DNA of 43,840 nt from an uncultured Sphingomonas sp. (lineage in GTDB: Bacteria > Pseudomonadota > Alphaproteobacteria > Sphingomonadales > Sphingomonadaceae), in contig CAJYLQ010000014.1 of NCBI GenBank assembly GCA_913775975.1, positions 1-43,840 on the forward strand. Direction: 5' to 3'. A program made the position numbers and the translations under genes. Position 1 is the stretch's first letter, and the number at the start of each line of letters is the position of its first letter. A model generated the notes under the pieces. That model saw nothing but the letters and a program-made list of their open reading frames with translations, was not told where the DNA came from and searched no databases. Shown here piece by piece: positions 8,771 to 17,891 of the stretch.

Positions 8771-9859
8771 ATGACGATCGGCCCCCGCCGTGCGCCGCCG
8801 CGCCGCGCCCTGCCGCCGGGCCGCATGGCGGCGCGCGCCGCCGTTCAGGTCGCGCGCCCGCGCTTCTATAGGGCCGGCCGCCTCTCACCGCTGGCGATGC
8901 TGGGCATCCGCGTCGTCGCGGTGCTGATCCTCGTCGGTATCGCGCTGGGCGGGCACTGGCTGGACCGGGCGGGGCTGCGCGACAATACCGATCCCGGCCA
9001 GCCGGTCGGCTTCCTCGATATCGTCTATTTCACCGTCATCACCGTCACCACGGTGGGCTATGGCGATATCGTGCCCGTGTCCGATTCCGCGCGGATGTTC
9101 GACACGTTCGTCGTCACGCCGATCCGCATCTTCGTCTTTCTCATCTTCCTCGGCAGCGCGTACGATTTCATGCTGCGACAGGGTTGGGAGCGGTGGCGGA
9201 TGGGATTGATACAGCGCGAATTGAAGGGCCACGTCATCGTCTGCGGCTATGGCCGCGCCGGTGCCGCCGCGGTCGCCGAGCTGCTGGAGCGCGGCCACGC
9301 GCCGGAGGCGATCGTCGTCGTCGACAACGATCCCGCGCATCTGCGCGAGGCGGAGGAGCTGGGCGTCGCCACGGTGGAGGGGGACGCGACGCACAACGCG
9401 GTCCTCACGATCGCGCGCGTGGAGGCCGCCGCCTCCGTCATCGTCGCGCCGGGGCGGGACGATACGGCGGTGCTGATCGTCCTCACCGTCCGCCGTCTCG
9501 CGCCGCAGGCCCGCGTCGCCGTCTCGATCGCCGCGATCGAGAACGAGCTGCTGGCGCGCGATGCCGGCGCGACGATCATCGTCAACCCGGTCAGCTTCGG
9601 CGGCCAGCTGCTCGCCCAGTCGACCTCGGGTCCGCATCTGGCCGACTATCTCGCCGATCTCGCCACGCGTGGCGGCCGTGTCGAGCTGCGCGAAAGGGCC
9701 GTCCGCTCCGAAGAGGTCGGCCGCTGCCCCCGGCAGGTGGAGGGCGGGCAGGTCCTGCGTATCTATCGCGGCGATCGCGCGATCGGCTTCTGGGAAGCGG
9801 ACGCCCAACACCTGCAGGCCGACGACACGATCATCGAGGTGGTCCAGGCCGGGGGCTGA
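8771..9859 (+). CDS. Two-TM potassium channel protein with RCK (TrkA-N/TrkA-C) domain
   Basis: A 362-residue ion channel subunit. After an Arg/Pro-rich cytosolic lead come one helix (about residues 38-57), a pore loop with the selectivity filter T94-V-G-Y-G-D99, and a second helix (about 112-135). A cytosolic RCK module follows from about residue 155 with the Rossmann start HVIVCGYGRAGAA and the acidic VVVDND strand end, then a TrkA-C-like domain. This is the plan of MthK/TrkA-gated K+ channels, which work as tetramers with an octameric RCK ring. The start at 8771 is chosen because 8708 lies inside the repeat element; neither has a strong ribosome site. It is followed by rnr after 162 bases. 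Confidence 0.9.
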   Translation: MTIGPRRAPPRRALPPGRMAARAAVQVARPRFYRAGRLSPLAMLGIRVVAVLILVGIALGGHWLDRAGLRDNTDPGQPVGFLDIVYFTVITVTTVGYGDIVPVSDSARMFDTFVVTPIRIFVFLIFLGSAYDFMLRQGWERWRMGLIQRELKGHVIVCGYGRAGAAAVAELLERGHAPEAIVVVDNDPAHLREAEELGVATVEGDATHNAVLTIARVEAAASVIVAPGRDDTAVLIVLTVRRLAPQARVAVSIAAIENELLARDAGATIIVNPVSFGGQLLAQSTSGPHLADYLADLATRGGRVELRERAVRSEEVGRCPRQVEGGQVLRIYRGDRAIGFWEADAQHLQADDTIIEVVQAGG

Positions 9860-9988
9860 CCATGGCGGCCTGTCCTACACGTCCTATCTATGGCAGGCGA
9901 TGACGATGAACTTTGCGCTGCCCGCCCGCCTCGACGATCATGACAGTATCGCTGTCTCAAGTGAATGTTGGCACGAGGCCTCCACATG

Positions 9989-10011
9989 TCTCAACAGTCT
10001 CAACGTTCGCG
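9989..10011 (+). repeat. Leader motif shared with the AI-2E transporter gene
   Basis: Two 9-base-spaced copies of TCTCAAC run directly up to the rnr ribosome site: TCTCAACAG followed by TCTCAACGTTCGCG. The same 22 bases with one change occur at 42101-42122, just upstream of the AI-2E family gene. Function unknown; it could be an operator or a leader element. Confidence 0.6.
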
Positions 10012-10021
10012 GGGATCACTG

Positions 10022-12232
10022 ATGGCCAAGCGCCCGTCCGCCGGCCTGCCCACCCGCGAGCAGATCCTCGATTTCATCCAGACTTCCGACACGCCGGCGG
10101 GCAAGCGAGAGATCGCGCGCGCCTTCGGCCTGACGGCGCAGCAGAAGATCACGCTGAAGGCGCTGTTGAAGGACATGGCTGATGAGGGGCTGATCGACAC
10201 CGCCCCCGGTCGTGCCTTCCACAAGATGGGCGGCCTGCCCAAGGTTACGGTGCTGCGCATCGTTGATGTGGACGATGGCGGCAATGTCTGGGCGCAGCCC
10301 GAACGCTGGGAGGCGGAGGGCGCGCCCGTGCCCCGCCTGCGCGTGCGCGAACGCAAGCGCGGCGCGCTCGGCATCGGCCAGCGTATCCTCGCCCGCACCG
10401 AAGAGGCCGGCAACGGCTGGATCGCGCACCCGATGAAGGTGATCGCGCCCGCCGCCGAACAGATCCTCGGCGTGCTGCGTGCCGAAACCGGGCGCCTGTT
10501 CCTGACCGGCGTCGAGAAGAAGGAGCGGCGTGAATACCCCGTCTCCGACGCCGGCGGGGCAGAGGCTGGCGACCTCGTCCTGTGCGAGATCGCGGGCCGC
10601 CCGCCGCGCGTGACGGTGCGCGTCGTCGAGCGGCTGGGCGATCCCTTCGCCACGCGCAGCTTCTCGCTGATCGCGATCCACAAGCTCGGTATCCCCGACG
10701 TCTTCGCGCCGGAGGCGCTGGAAGAGGCGGAGCGTGTCGCCGCGCAGCCGCTGGGCGACGACCGCGAGGATCTGACGCACCTGCCGATCGTCGCGATCGA
10801 CCCCGCCGATGCGCGCGACCATGACGATGCGGTCTGGGCCGCGCCCGACGACGATCCCGGCAATGAAGGCGGCTGGAAGGCGATCGTCGCGATCGCCGAC
10901 GTATCCTTCTACGTCCGGCCCGGCTCCGCGCTCGACAAGGAGGCGCGGCGGCGCGGAAACTCCGTCTACTTCCCCGACCGCGTCGTGCCGATGCTGCCGG
11001 AAATCCTGTCCGCCGACGTCTGCTCGCTGATGGAGGGGGAAGACCGCGCCGCGCTCGCCTGCCACCTGACGATCGGCAAGGACGGCACGCTGCAGGGCTG
11101 GCGCTTCACCCGCGCGCTCGTCCGCCTGCGCGCGAACATCGCCTATGAGGATGCGCAGGCGATCATCGACGGCACCGCCGCTGACGAGGAAGAGCTGTTG
11201 CCGGTCCTCCAGCCGCTCTGGTCCGCCTGGCGGGCATTGGCGAAGGCGCGCGACGCGCGCGAACCGCTCGACCTCGACCTGCCCGAACGCCGCGTCGTGA
11301 TCGACCAGAACGGTCGCATCCTTTCCGTCGCCCCGCGCGAGCGGCTCGACGCGCACCGGCTGATCGAGGACTATATGATCGCCGCCAACGTCGCGGCGGC
11401 GAAGGCACTGGAGGCGCGTCGCGCGCCGGTGATGTACCGCGTCCACGAACCGCCCGCGCGGGAGAAGCTGTCGGCGCTGAAGGACTATCTCGACACGTTC
11501 GGCATCGCCTTCGCGCTGGGGCAGGTGATCCGCCCCGCCACCTTCAACCGGATCATCGACCGGGTGGGGGAGGCGGATTTCCGCCCGCAGGTGATGGAAC
11601 AGGTGCTGCGCACCCAGACGCAGGCCTATTACGCGCCCGCCAACCAGGGGCATTTCGGCCTGTCGCTGGGCAGTTACGCGCATTTCACCTCGCCCATCCG
11701 GCGCTATGCCGACCTCGTCGTGCACCGCGCGCTGGTCGCCGCCTACAAGCTCGGACCCGGCGGGCTGCTGCCGGCGGACGACGAGATGGAGCGGATCGGC
11801 ACCGGCATCAGCCAGCTCGAACGCCGCGCGATGGAGGCGGAGCGGGACACGATCGACCGCTACGTCGCCGCCTATCTCGCCGAGCATGTCGGGCAGGAGG
11901 TGGATGCGCGGATCACCGGCGTCACCAATTTCGGCTTCTTCGCGACCGTGGAGGGCGTGGGTGGCGACGGGCTGATGCCGGTCCGCGATCTGGGCGGCGA
12001 ATATTTCCGCTTCGACGAGGGCGCGCGGACGCTGACCGGCGAGGATAGCGGCGACGTCTACGCGCTCGGCCAGCGGCTGCGGCTGAAGCTGGCGGACGCC
12101 AACCCGGTCTCCGGCGGGCTCCGCTTCGAACTGCCCGGCGGCAAGATGGCGCTACCCGATCGCCGCGCCCCCCGCGTCCTCAAGCGCCGCGGCCGGCCGG
12201 CGAACATCCGCCATCAGGGGCGTCGGAAGTAA
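10022..12232 (+). CDS. rnr: Ribonuclease R
   Basis: A 736-residue 3'-5' exoribonuclease of the RNase II/R family that degrades structured RNA, including mRNA and rRNA fragments. In order: an N-terminal winged-helix region (about 1-75), cold-shock-type OB folds (about 80-230), the RNB catalytic domain beginning near IDPADARDHDDAVW (about 260, carrying the metal-binding aspartates) and the HFTSPIRRYADLVVHR segment, and a C-terminal S1 domain (about 625-705, VDARITGVTNFGFFATVEG), then a basic tail. The start at 10022 is preceded by GGGGA; the longer frame from 9965 runs through the shared leader motif. It may be cotranscribed with the K+ channel gene but the 162-base gap argues for its own promoter. 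Confidence 0.95.
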   Translation: MAKRPSAGLPTREQILDFIQTSDTPAGKREIARAFGLTAQQKITLKALLKDMADEGLIDTAPGRAFHKMGGLPKVTVLRIVDVDDGGNVWAQPERWEAEGAPVPRLRVRERKRGALGIGQRILARTEEAGNGWIAHPMKVIAPAAEQILGVLRAETGRLFLTGVEKKERREYPVSDAGGAEAGDLVLCEIAGRPPRVTVRVVERLGDPFATRSFSLIAIHKLGIPDVFAPEALEEAERVAAQPLGDDREDLTHLPIVAIDPADARDHDDAVWAAPDDDPGNEGGWKAIVAIADVSFYVRPGSALDKEARRRGNSVYFPDRVVPMLPEILSADVCSLMEGEDRAALACHLTIGKDGTLQGWRFTRALVRLRANIAYEDAQAIIDGTAADEEELLPVLQPLWSAWRALAKARDAREPLDLDLPERRVVIDQNGRILSVAPRERLDAHRLIEDYMIAANVAAAKALEARRAPVMYRVHEPPAREKLSALKDYLDTFGIAFALGQVIRPATFNRIIDRVGEADFRPQVMEQVLRTQTQAYYAPANQGHFGLSLGSYAHFTSPIRRYADLVVHRALVAAYKLGPGGLLPADDEMERIGTGISQLERRAMEAERDTIDRYVAAYLAEHVGQEVDARITGVTNFGFFATVEGVGGDGLMPVRDLGGEYFRFDEGARTLTGEDSGDVYALGQRLRLKLADANPVSGGLRFELPGGKMALPDRRAPRVLKRRGRPANIRHQGRRK

Positions 12233-12244
12233 ATCGAGGCATCT

Positions 12245-12342
12245 CCCCTCCCCTTCAGGGGAGGGGCGGGGGGTGGGGCGTCGCCACGGACGCCGCATCG
12301 GCGGGGAGCCTCTGTCCAACCCCTCCGATGAAGGGACAGGGC
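12245..12342. repeat. Composite palindromic element, right end degenerate
   Basis: A perfect copy of the GGGGAGGGG palindrome (12245-12266) is followed by a GGGGGTGGGGCGTCGCC tail. About 96 bp from the left end lies a decayed inverted copy (12312-12340) in which CTGTCC and GGACAG can still pair. It begins 13 bases after the rnr stop and fills the gap between convergent rnr and the ABC exporter. Confidence 0.7.
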
Positions 12343-12357
12343 CAACGCAAACCGCCC

Positions 12358-14130
12358 TCAGGCGTCGTGGAACTGCAGGCTGGCGAGCCGCGCATACAGC
12401 CCGTTCTGCGCCACCAGCGCGGCGTGGCTGCCCTGCTCGACGATCCGGCCGTGATCCATCACGACGATCCGGTCCGCCGCGCGCACCGTTGCCAGACGGT
12501 GCGCGATGACCAGCGTCGTCCGCTGCGCCATCAGCCGTTCCAACGCATCCTGCACCAGCCGCTCGCTCTCGGCATCCAGCGCGCTCGTCGCTTCGTCCAG
12601 CAACAGGATCGGCGCATCGCGCAGCAGCGCGCGGGCGATCGCGATCCGCTGCCGCTGCCCGCCCGACAGCCGCGCGCCGCCCTCGCCCAGATAGGTGTCG
12701 AGGCCATCGGGCAGCGCGCGCAGGAAGACGTCGGCATGCGCCGCCTCCGCCGCCTGCCACAGCGCGGCGTCCGGCGCATCCCACTGGCCATAGCGCAGGT
12801 TGTCGCGGGCGGAGGCGGCGAAGATCACCGTGTCCTGCGGCACCATCGCGATCCGCGCGCGCACCTCCGCCGGGTCCGCATCGGTCAGCGGCACGCCATC
12901 GACCAGCACGCGCCCCGCCTCTGGATCGTAGAAGCGCTCGGCCAGCTGGAACAGCGTCGACTTGCCCGCGCCCGACGGGCCGACCACCGCCACCGTCTCC
13001 CCCGGCGCGACGTCGAGCGAGAAATCGTCCAGCGCCGCCACGTCCTGCCGCGTCGGATAGCGGAAGCGGACGGCGTCGAACCGTATGCTGCCGCGCGACG
13101 GGCGGGGCAGGTCGACGGGGTGCGCGGGTGCCGCGATCTCCGGCCGTTCCGCGATAAGCTCGGCCAACCGGCTCGCCGCGCCCGCGCCGCGCAGCAGGTC
13201 GCCATAGACCTCGGTCAGCGCGCCGAACGCGCCGGCGACGATGCCGCCGGTCAGCACGAACGCTGCGATCGATCCGCCCGACAGGCGCCCCGCCGCCACG
13301 TCGATCGCGCCTTCCCACAATACCAGCGTGATCGATCCGAAGATCAGCGCGATGACGATCGCGGTCATCACCGCGCGCACCAGATTGCGCGTCCGCGCGG
13401 CGGCGAAGGTCGCCTCCACCGCATCGCCGAACCGCTGCGCCTCGCGCGTTTCCTGGCCGAACGCCTGCACGATGCGCATCGCGCCCAGCGTCTCCGTGGT
13501 CAGCGTGCCCACCGTCGCGATACTGTCCTGCGAGGTGCGCGACAGGTTGCGCACGCGTTTGCCCATCAGCGCGATCGGCAGGACGATCGCCGGGATGCCC
13601 AGCACCAGCATCCCCGCCAGCTTCGGCGAGATGGTGAAGAGATAGATCATGCCGCCGGTGCCGGTGAAGGCGTTGCGCAGCGCGACGGACACGGTGCTGC
13701 CCACCACCATCTCGATCAGCGCGGTGTCCGATGTCAGCCGCGACGCGATCTCGGACGGGCGGTTCTCCTCGAAGAAGCGGGGTGACAGGCGCAGCAGATT
13801 GCCCTGCGTCTCGCGCCGGATATCGGCGACCACCCGCTCGCCCAGCCACGACACGAAATAGAAGCGGATCGCCGTCGCCACCGCCAGCACCGCAACGATC
13901 ATCAGCAGATAATGGAACGAGGTCGCGAACGAGGCGGACGCGCCGCTGCCGAACCCCCGGTCGATCACCCGCTTGAAGCCATAGGGAATGCCGATCGTCG
14001 CCGCCGACGTCGTCACCAGCGCGGTGGCGGCGATCGCGATCCGGCCGGGATAGCGGGCGGCATGGCGCCACACCATCTGCAGGTCGGCAAGCCGGCCGCG
14101 GCCGGGTGGGGACTGGTCGGGTCTGGCCAT
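12358..14130 (-). CDS. ABC exporter, fused permease and ATPase
   Basis: A 590-residue half-transporter that should dimerise in the inner membrane. The N-terminal ABC transmembrane domain has six helices (about 35-310). The ATPase domain starts near residue 345 and carries Walker A GPSGAGKST (K390), the Q-loop in MVPQDTVIF, the signature LSGGQRQR, Walker B ILLLDEATSALD and the H-loop VIAHRLATV. The architecture is that of MsbA/BmrA-type multidrug or lipid exporters. The start at 14130 (MARPDQSPPG) is preferred to a frame 12 codons longer. It converges with rnr and diverges from phaZ. Substrate is not apparent. Confidence 0.92.
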   Translation of the reverse strand: MARPDQSPPGRGRLADLQMVWRHAARYPGRIAIAATALVTTSAATIGIPYGFKRVIDRGFGSGASASFATSFHYLLMIVAVLAVATAIRFYFVSWLGERVVADIRRETQGNLLRLSPRFFEENRPSEIASRLTSDTALIEMVVGSTVSVALRNAFTGTGGMIYLFTISPKLAGMLVLGIPAIVLPIALMGKRVRNLSRTSQDSIATVGTLTTETLGAMRIVQAFGQETREAQRFGDAVEATFAAARTRNLVRAVMTAIVIALIFGSITLVLWEGAIDVAAGRLSGGSIAAFVLTGGIVAGAFGALTEVYGDLLRGAGAASRLAELIAERPEIAAPAHPVDLPRPSRGSIRFDAVRFRYPTRQDVAALDDFSLDVAPGETVAVVGPSGAGKSTLFQLAERFYDPEAGRVLVDGVPLTDADPAEVRARIAMVPQDTVIFAASARDNLRYGQWDAPDAALWQAAEAAHADVFLRALPDGLDTYLGEGGARLSGGQRQRIAIARALLRDAPILLLDEATSALDAESERLVQDALERLMAQRTTLVIAHRLATVRAADRIVVMDHGRIVEQGSHAALVAQNGLYARLASLQFHDA

Positions 14131-14268
14131 GCCATTGCGCCTATCACCCCGTCCGTGCCCGCTCAACGGCGCAGGCGATCACCGTGAACAGAACAAGTCG
14201 GCCGCGCGTTCGGACGGTGCCCCAATTGTAATTATCACTCCGAAACGTTTTCAGGCTAAAGGACGTAG

Positions 14269-15498
14269 ATGCTCTATCAAGCCTATGAGATGCAGCGGTC
14301 GCTGCTCGCCGGTGCCAGCGCGATGGCCAATTTCGGCGCCGGCCTGCTGCAGAACCCCGCCAATCCCTTCGCCTATCTGGGTGGCGGCGCGATCGTCGGT
14401 TCCGCGCTGGAAGTGTTCGCCCATGCCGCCGCGCCGCGCGGCAAGCCCGCCTTCGGCTTCCACAGCACGACGATCGACGGACGAGAGGTCGCCGTGTCGG
14501 AAGAGATCGTGCTCCGCAAGCCCTTCGGCCAGCTGAAGCGCTTCCGCCGTGCGGGCGTGGAGGGCGGCCCGAAGCTGCTGATCGTCGCGCCGATGTCGGG
14601 CCACTACGCCACGCTGCTGCGCGGCACGGTGGAGCGGATGCTGCCCTTCGCCGACGTGCACATCACCGACTGGCGCGATGCGAAGCTGGTGCCGCTGTCC
14701 GACGGCAAGTTCGATCTGGACGATTATGTCGACTATCTCGTCGAATTCATGGAGGCGATGGGCGCGAACGGCGGCGGTCGCTCGCACGTTCTGGCGGTCT
14801 GCCAGCCGTCCGTCCCGGCCTATGCCGCGACCGCCTTCATGTGCGCGGAGAACCACCCGTTGCGGCCGTTGACGCTGACGATGATGGGCGGCCCCGTCGA
14901 CACGCGCGAGGCGCCGACCGCGGTCAATACGCTCGCCACCCGCCGCCCCCATGCCTGGTTCGAGCAGAACGTCATCGCGACGGTGCCGATGGCGTATCCG
15001 GGGGCGGGGCGCAGAGTGTATCCGGGGTTCCTGCAATTGGCCGGCTTCATGTCGATGAATCTCGGCAACCACATGATTTCGCACTGGGGCATGTTCAAGC
15101 ATCTGGTACAGGGCGACGGCGAGAGCGCGACCGCGACCAAGGATTTCTATGACGAATATCGCGCGGTCTGCGACATGACCGCTGAATTCTACCTGCAGAC
15201 GATCGACGTCGTGTTCCAGACGCACGCGCTGCCGCGTGGCGAATACATTCTCCACGGCCGCCGCGTCGATCCGGGTGCGATCCGCGACGTCGGCCTGCTG
15301 GCGATCGAGGGCGAGCGCGACGATATCTCCGGGCTCGGCCAGACGAAGGCGGCGCTGACCCTCGCGACCGCGCTGCCCGATGAGAAGAAGAAGTATCTGA
15401 TGGCCGAGGGCGTCGGCCATTACGGCATCTTCAACGGCTCCCGCTGGCGCAACCGCATCGCGCCGGTGCTGGAAGAATGGATGACCGCGAACAGCTGA
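14269..15498 (+). CDS. phaZ: Intracellular polyhydroxyalkanoate depolymerase
   Basis: Hydrolyses stored polyhydroxybutyrate-type granules to hydroxyacids. The 409-residue protein has the alpha/beta-hydrolase plan of the intracellular depolymerases, with the nucleophile elbow built around cysteine (C178 in AVCQPSVPA) rather than serine, and a C-terminal catalytic His in GVGHYGIFNG. A long hydrophobic N-terminal segment (LAGASAMANFGAGLLQNP) is usual in the family. Length and landmarks match the Ralstonia PhaZa type, whose catalytic Cys is at a similar position. AAAGGA precedes the ATG by seven bases. It is transcribed alone, divergent from the ABC exporter, and is followed by the terminator of the opposing gene. 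No phaC or phasin gene is close by. Confidence 0.9.
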   Translation: MLYQAYEMQRSLLAGASAMANFGAGLLQNPANPFAYLGGGAIVGSALEVFAHAAAPRGKPAFGFHSTTIDGREVAVSEEIVLRKPFGQLKRFRRAGVEGGPKLLIVAPMSGHYATLLRGTVERMLPFADVHITDWRDAKLVPLSDGKFDLDDYVDYLVEFMEAMGANGGGRSHVLAVCQPSVPAYAATAFMCAENHPLRPLTLTMMGGPVDTREAPTAVNTLATRRPHAWFEQNVIATVPMAYPGAGRRVYPGFLQLAGFMSMNLGNHMISHWGMFKHLVQGDGESATATKDFYDEYRAVCDMTAEFYLQTIDVVFQTHALPRGEYILHGRRVDPGAIRDVGLLAIEGERDDISGLGQTKAALTLATALPDEKKKYLMAEGVGHYGIFNGSRWRNRIAPVLEEWMTANS

Positions 15499-15501
15499 CA
15501 T

Positions 15502-15542
15502 AAAAAAGCGGCGCCGGCTCTTCCGTCGGGAGCAGGCGCCGC
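15502..15542 (-). terminator. Rho-independent terminator of the PPOX-like gene
   Basis: GCGGCGCC (15508-15515) pairs with GGCGCCGC (15535-15542); read on the minus strand the stem is followed by six T residues (15502-15507). It therefore terminates the leftward PPOX-like gene, and the stem may also end phaZ transcripts coming the other way. Confidence 0.85.
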
Positions 15543-15568
15543 ACGTGACGAAACTATTTTCGCTGGGT

Positions 15569-16051
15569 TCAGGCGATCGCGCCGACCTTCGCATGGCTAG
15601 ACGATTCATCATGATCGATCGTGCCGCCGAATAGCATCTTCACCCGGCCGGACAGCGAGATGTCGGTTTCCCACAGTTCAGCCGATTCCACGTCGAAGCG
15701 CAGCAGCGCCAGATTGGGATCCTGCTTGCCCTGCGGGAACCACGCCTCGACGCTGTTGTCCCACAATTTGTCGATCTGCGCGGGATCGTTGTCCTGGCTG
15801 AGCTGGCCGGCGAGGCAGGCGAAGAAGTCATGGCCCTTGCCGACGAACTGCACCATCGCCGAACCACCACCGGCCGCGCGATTGTCCTTGCCCGAAAAGA
15901 CGAACAGCGTGTTGGGCTGATCGTCGTCCAGCCGGACATACATCGGCTCGGAATGCTGGCCATTGTTCAGGCCAAGCATGATGTACGGGCTTTCCTTCAC
16001 CTTCTTGATGAACTTTTCCGCGATTTCCTGCGGGCTGTCATGATCGGCCAC
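15569..16051 (-). CDS. Pyridoxamine 5'-phosphate oxidase-like flavin-binding stress protein
   Basis: A 160-residue member of the PNPOx-like split-barrel family, close to the general-stress-protein-26 group (FMN or deazaflavin binding; no vitamin B6 role shown). Landmarks include FIKKVKESPYIMLGL, the strand MYVRLDDDQPNTLFVFSGKD and the C-terminal LWETDISLSGRVKMLFGG. The start is set at the GTG at 16051 because AGGAGA lies seven bases upstream, a much better site than that of the ATG twelve codons earlier. It has its own terminator. Likely cytosolic; exact role unknown. Confidence 0.85.
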   Translation of the reverse strand: MADHDSPQEIAEKFIKKVKESPYIMLGLNNGQHSEPMYVRLDDDQPNTLFVFSGKDNRAAGGGSAMVQFVGKGHDFFACLAGQLSQDNDPAQIDKLWDNSVEAWFPQGKQDPNLALLRFDVESAELWETDISLSGRVKMLFGGTIDHDESSSHAKVGAIA

Positions 16052-16088
16052 GATATCTCTCCTGAAATCCGGAAGAGACAACGACATG

Positions 16089-16123
16089 GGCGGGCGATGG
16101 TTGCGAGAGCATCATCGCCCGCC
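16089..16123. terminator. Hairpin after the thiolase gene
   Basis: An 11-bp perfect inverted repeat (GGCGGGCGATG, 16089-16099, with its complement at 16113-16123) with a 13-base loop lies just beyond the thiolase stop. There is no T run on the minus strand, so it may be an attenuator, mRNA 3' stabiliser or part of a Rho-dependent end. Confidence 0.5.
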
Positions 16124-16131
16124 GCGCGTTC

Positions 16132-17310
16132 TTACAGGACCTCGAACAGGCCGGCCGCGCCCATGCCGCCGCCGACGCACATCGTGACGACGACGTACTT
16201 GGCGCCGCGCCGCTTGCCCTCGATCAGCGCGTGGCCGGTCATCCGCGCACCCGACATGCCATAGGGGTGGCCGATCGAGATCGCGCCGCCGTTCACGTTC
16301 AGAAGCTCATCCGGAATACCCAGCGTGTCGCGGCAATACAGCACCTGCACGGCGAACGCCTCGTTCAGCTCCCACAGGCCGATATCGTCCATCGTCAGGC
16401 CGTTCTTCTTCAGCAGCGTCGGCACCGCGAAGACGGGGCCGATGCCCATCTCGTCCGGCTCCGTCCCCGCCACCGCCATGCCGACATAGCGGCCCAGCGG
16501 TTGCAGGCCCCGGCGTGCGGCTTCCGCCTCGCTCATCAGCACGCTGGCCGAGGCGCCGTCCGACAGTTGCGAGGCGTTGCCCGCCGTGATCGTCGCGTCC
16601 GGCCCCATCACGGGGGTCAGCGCAGCCAGCCCCTCCGCCTTCGTATCGGCGCGGTTGCCCTCGTCCTTCGACAGCGTCACCTCGCGATGGGTGACGGCCT
16701 TCGTCTCCTTGTCGGTGATCGCCATCGTCGCGGTCACGGGCACGATCTCGTCATCGAAGCGGCCGGCGGCCTGCGCCGCGGCGGTGCGCTGCTGCGACTG
16801 AAGGGCATAGGCGTCCATCGCCTCGCGTCCGATGCCATAGCGCTTGGCGACCACCTCGGCGGTCTGCAGCATCGGCATGTAGATCGCATTGTGCATCGCC
16901 AGCAGTTCGGGATCGGGGGCGATGTTCATCTTGGGCGTCTGGACGAGGCTGATCGATTCGGCGCCGCCGCCGATCGCGATCTCCATGCCGTCGCTCACGA
17001 TCTGCTTGGCGGCGGTCGCGATCGCCATCAGGCCGCTGGCGCATTGCCGGTCGACCGACATGCCCGGCACCGTCGTCGGCAGGCCCGCGCGCAGCAGCGC
17101 GGTGCGCGCGAAGTTGCCCGCCTGGTGCCCCTGTTGCAGCGCGGCGCCCCAGACCACGTCCTCCACTTCGCCATCCTCGATCCCCGCGCGCTCGACGGCG
17201 GCGCGGATCGCGTGGCTGGCCAGCGTCGGGGCGGGCAGGTTGTTGAACGCGCCGCGATAGGCGCGGCCGATCGGGGTGCGGGCGGTCGAGACGATGACGG
17301 CAGAACGCAT
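16132..17310 (-). CDS. Acetyl-CoA C-acyltransferase (thiolase)
   Basis: A 392-residue thiolase that cleaves 3-ketoacyl-CoA with CoA (or condenses acyl-CoAs). The nucleophile is C90 in DRQCASG; the active-site His lies in [15 protein letters not shown] and the second Cys in [10 protein letters not shown] near the C-terminus. The set is complete, so the enzyme should be active. It sits 27 bases after a MaoC-like gene and is preceded by AAGGA, so the two form an operon. Together they suggest fatty-acid beta-oxidation or hydroxyacyl-CoA metabolism; a FadA-type degradative role is more likely than PhaA because no PHA synthesis genes are adjacent. Confidence 0.93.
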   Translation of the reverse strand: MRSAVIVSTARTPIGRAYRGAFNNLPAPTLASHAIRAAVERAGIEDGEVEDVVWGAALQQGHQAGNFARTALLRAGLPTTVPGMSVDRQCASGLMAIATAAKQIVSDGMEIAIGGGAESISLVQTPKMNIAPDPELLAMHNAIYMPMLQTAEVVAKRYGIGREAMDAYALQSQQRTAAAQAAGRFDDEIVPVTATMAITDKETKAVTHREVTLSKDEGNRADTKAEGLAALTPVMGPDATITAGNASQLSDGASASVLMSEAEAARRGLQPLGRYVGMAVAGTEPDEMGIGPVFAVPTLLKKNGLTMDDIGLWELNEAFAVQVLYCRDTLGIPDELLNVNGGAISIGHPYGMSGARMTGHALIEGKRRGAKYVVVTMCVGGGMGAAGLFEVL

Positions 17311-17337
17311 GGGCTGATGTCCTTCGGAAAAAACGGG

Positions 17338-17793
17338 TCAGGTGAGGATGAGCGTGATCCAGCGGGCGGCGAGGGCGGGGCGGTCCTGCCCCTCGATCTC
17401 GACGGAGAAGTCCAGTTCCTGCCGGTACTGGCCCGGCTGTTTCGGTGCGAAGGCGGCGAGCGTGAAATGCCCGCGCACGCGGCTGCCCGAGCGGACCGGC
17501 GCCAGGAACCGCAGCGCGTCGCAGCCATAGTTGATCGCCGCGCGCATCCCCGAGACGTGGGGCACGTCCGCCTGTTCGACCAGCATCGGCATCAGCGACA
17601 GCGTCAGGAAGCCGTGTGCGATCGTGCCGCCGAAAGGCGTCGCGGCGGCGGCGACGGGATCGACATGGATGAACTGCCGGTCGCCCGTCGCCTCCGCGAA
17701 GGCGTCGATCATCGGCTGGTCGACGGTGATCCAGTCGGACGTGAAGGTCCGGCCGATCATCGTTTCCATGGCCTCTATGGCGATCGTCGCCAC
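17338..17793 (-). CDS. MaoC-family (R)-enoyl-CoA hydratase-like protein
   Basis: A 151-residue hot-dog-fold protein. The conserved hydratase motif is readable: IDAFAEATGDRQFIHVDPVAAAATPFGGTIAHGFLTLSL, with the Asp and His of the A-T-x-D-x-x-x-x-H signature, so it should hydrate enoyl-CoA. The GTG start at 17793 has GAGGGGAA at good spacing; internal ATGs at 17769 and 17760 are alternatives. It is the first gene of the maoC-thiolase operon and is divergent from putA across 98 bases. Confidence 0.88.
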   Translation of the reverse strand: MATIAIEAMETMIGRTFTSDWITVDQPMIDAFAEATGDRQFIHVDPVAAAATPFGGTIAHGFLTLSLMPMLVEQADVPHVSGMRAAINYGCDALRFLAPVRSGSRVRGHFTLAAFAPKQPGQYRQELDFSVEIEGQDRPALAARWITLILT

Positions 17794-17891
17794 GGCATTC
17801 CCCTCGACACCTGTTTGGCGCTAAGCGCAGGCGCAGTATCTAGGCCCGGCCTGCGCCCCGTCGCAAGCCTCACCGCACCGAAAGTTCGACG

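Noticed and set aside
9953..9985. TGGCAC considered as part of a sigma-54 promoter before rnr
   Set aside because: No GC element at the required spacing downstream.
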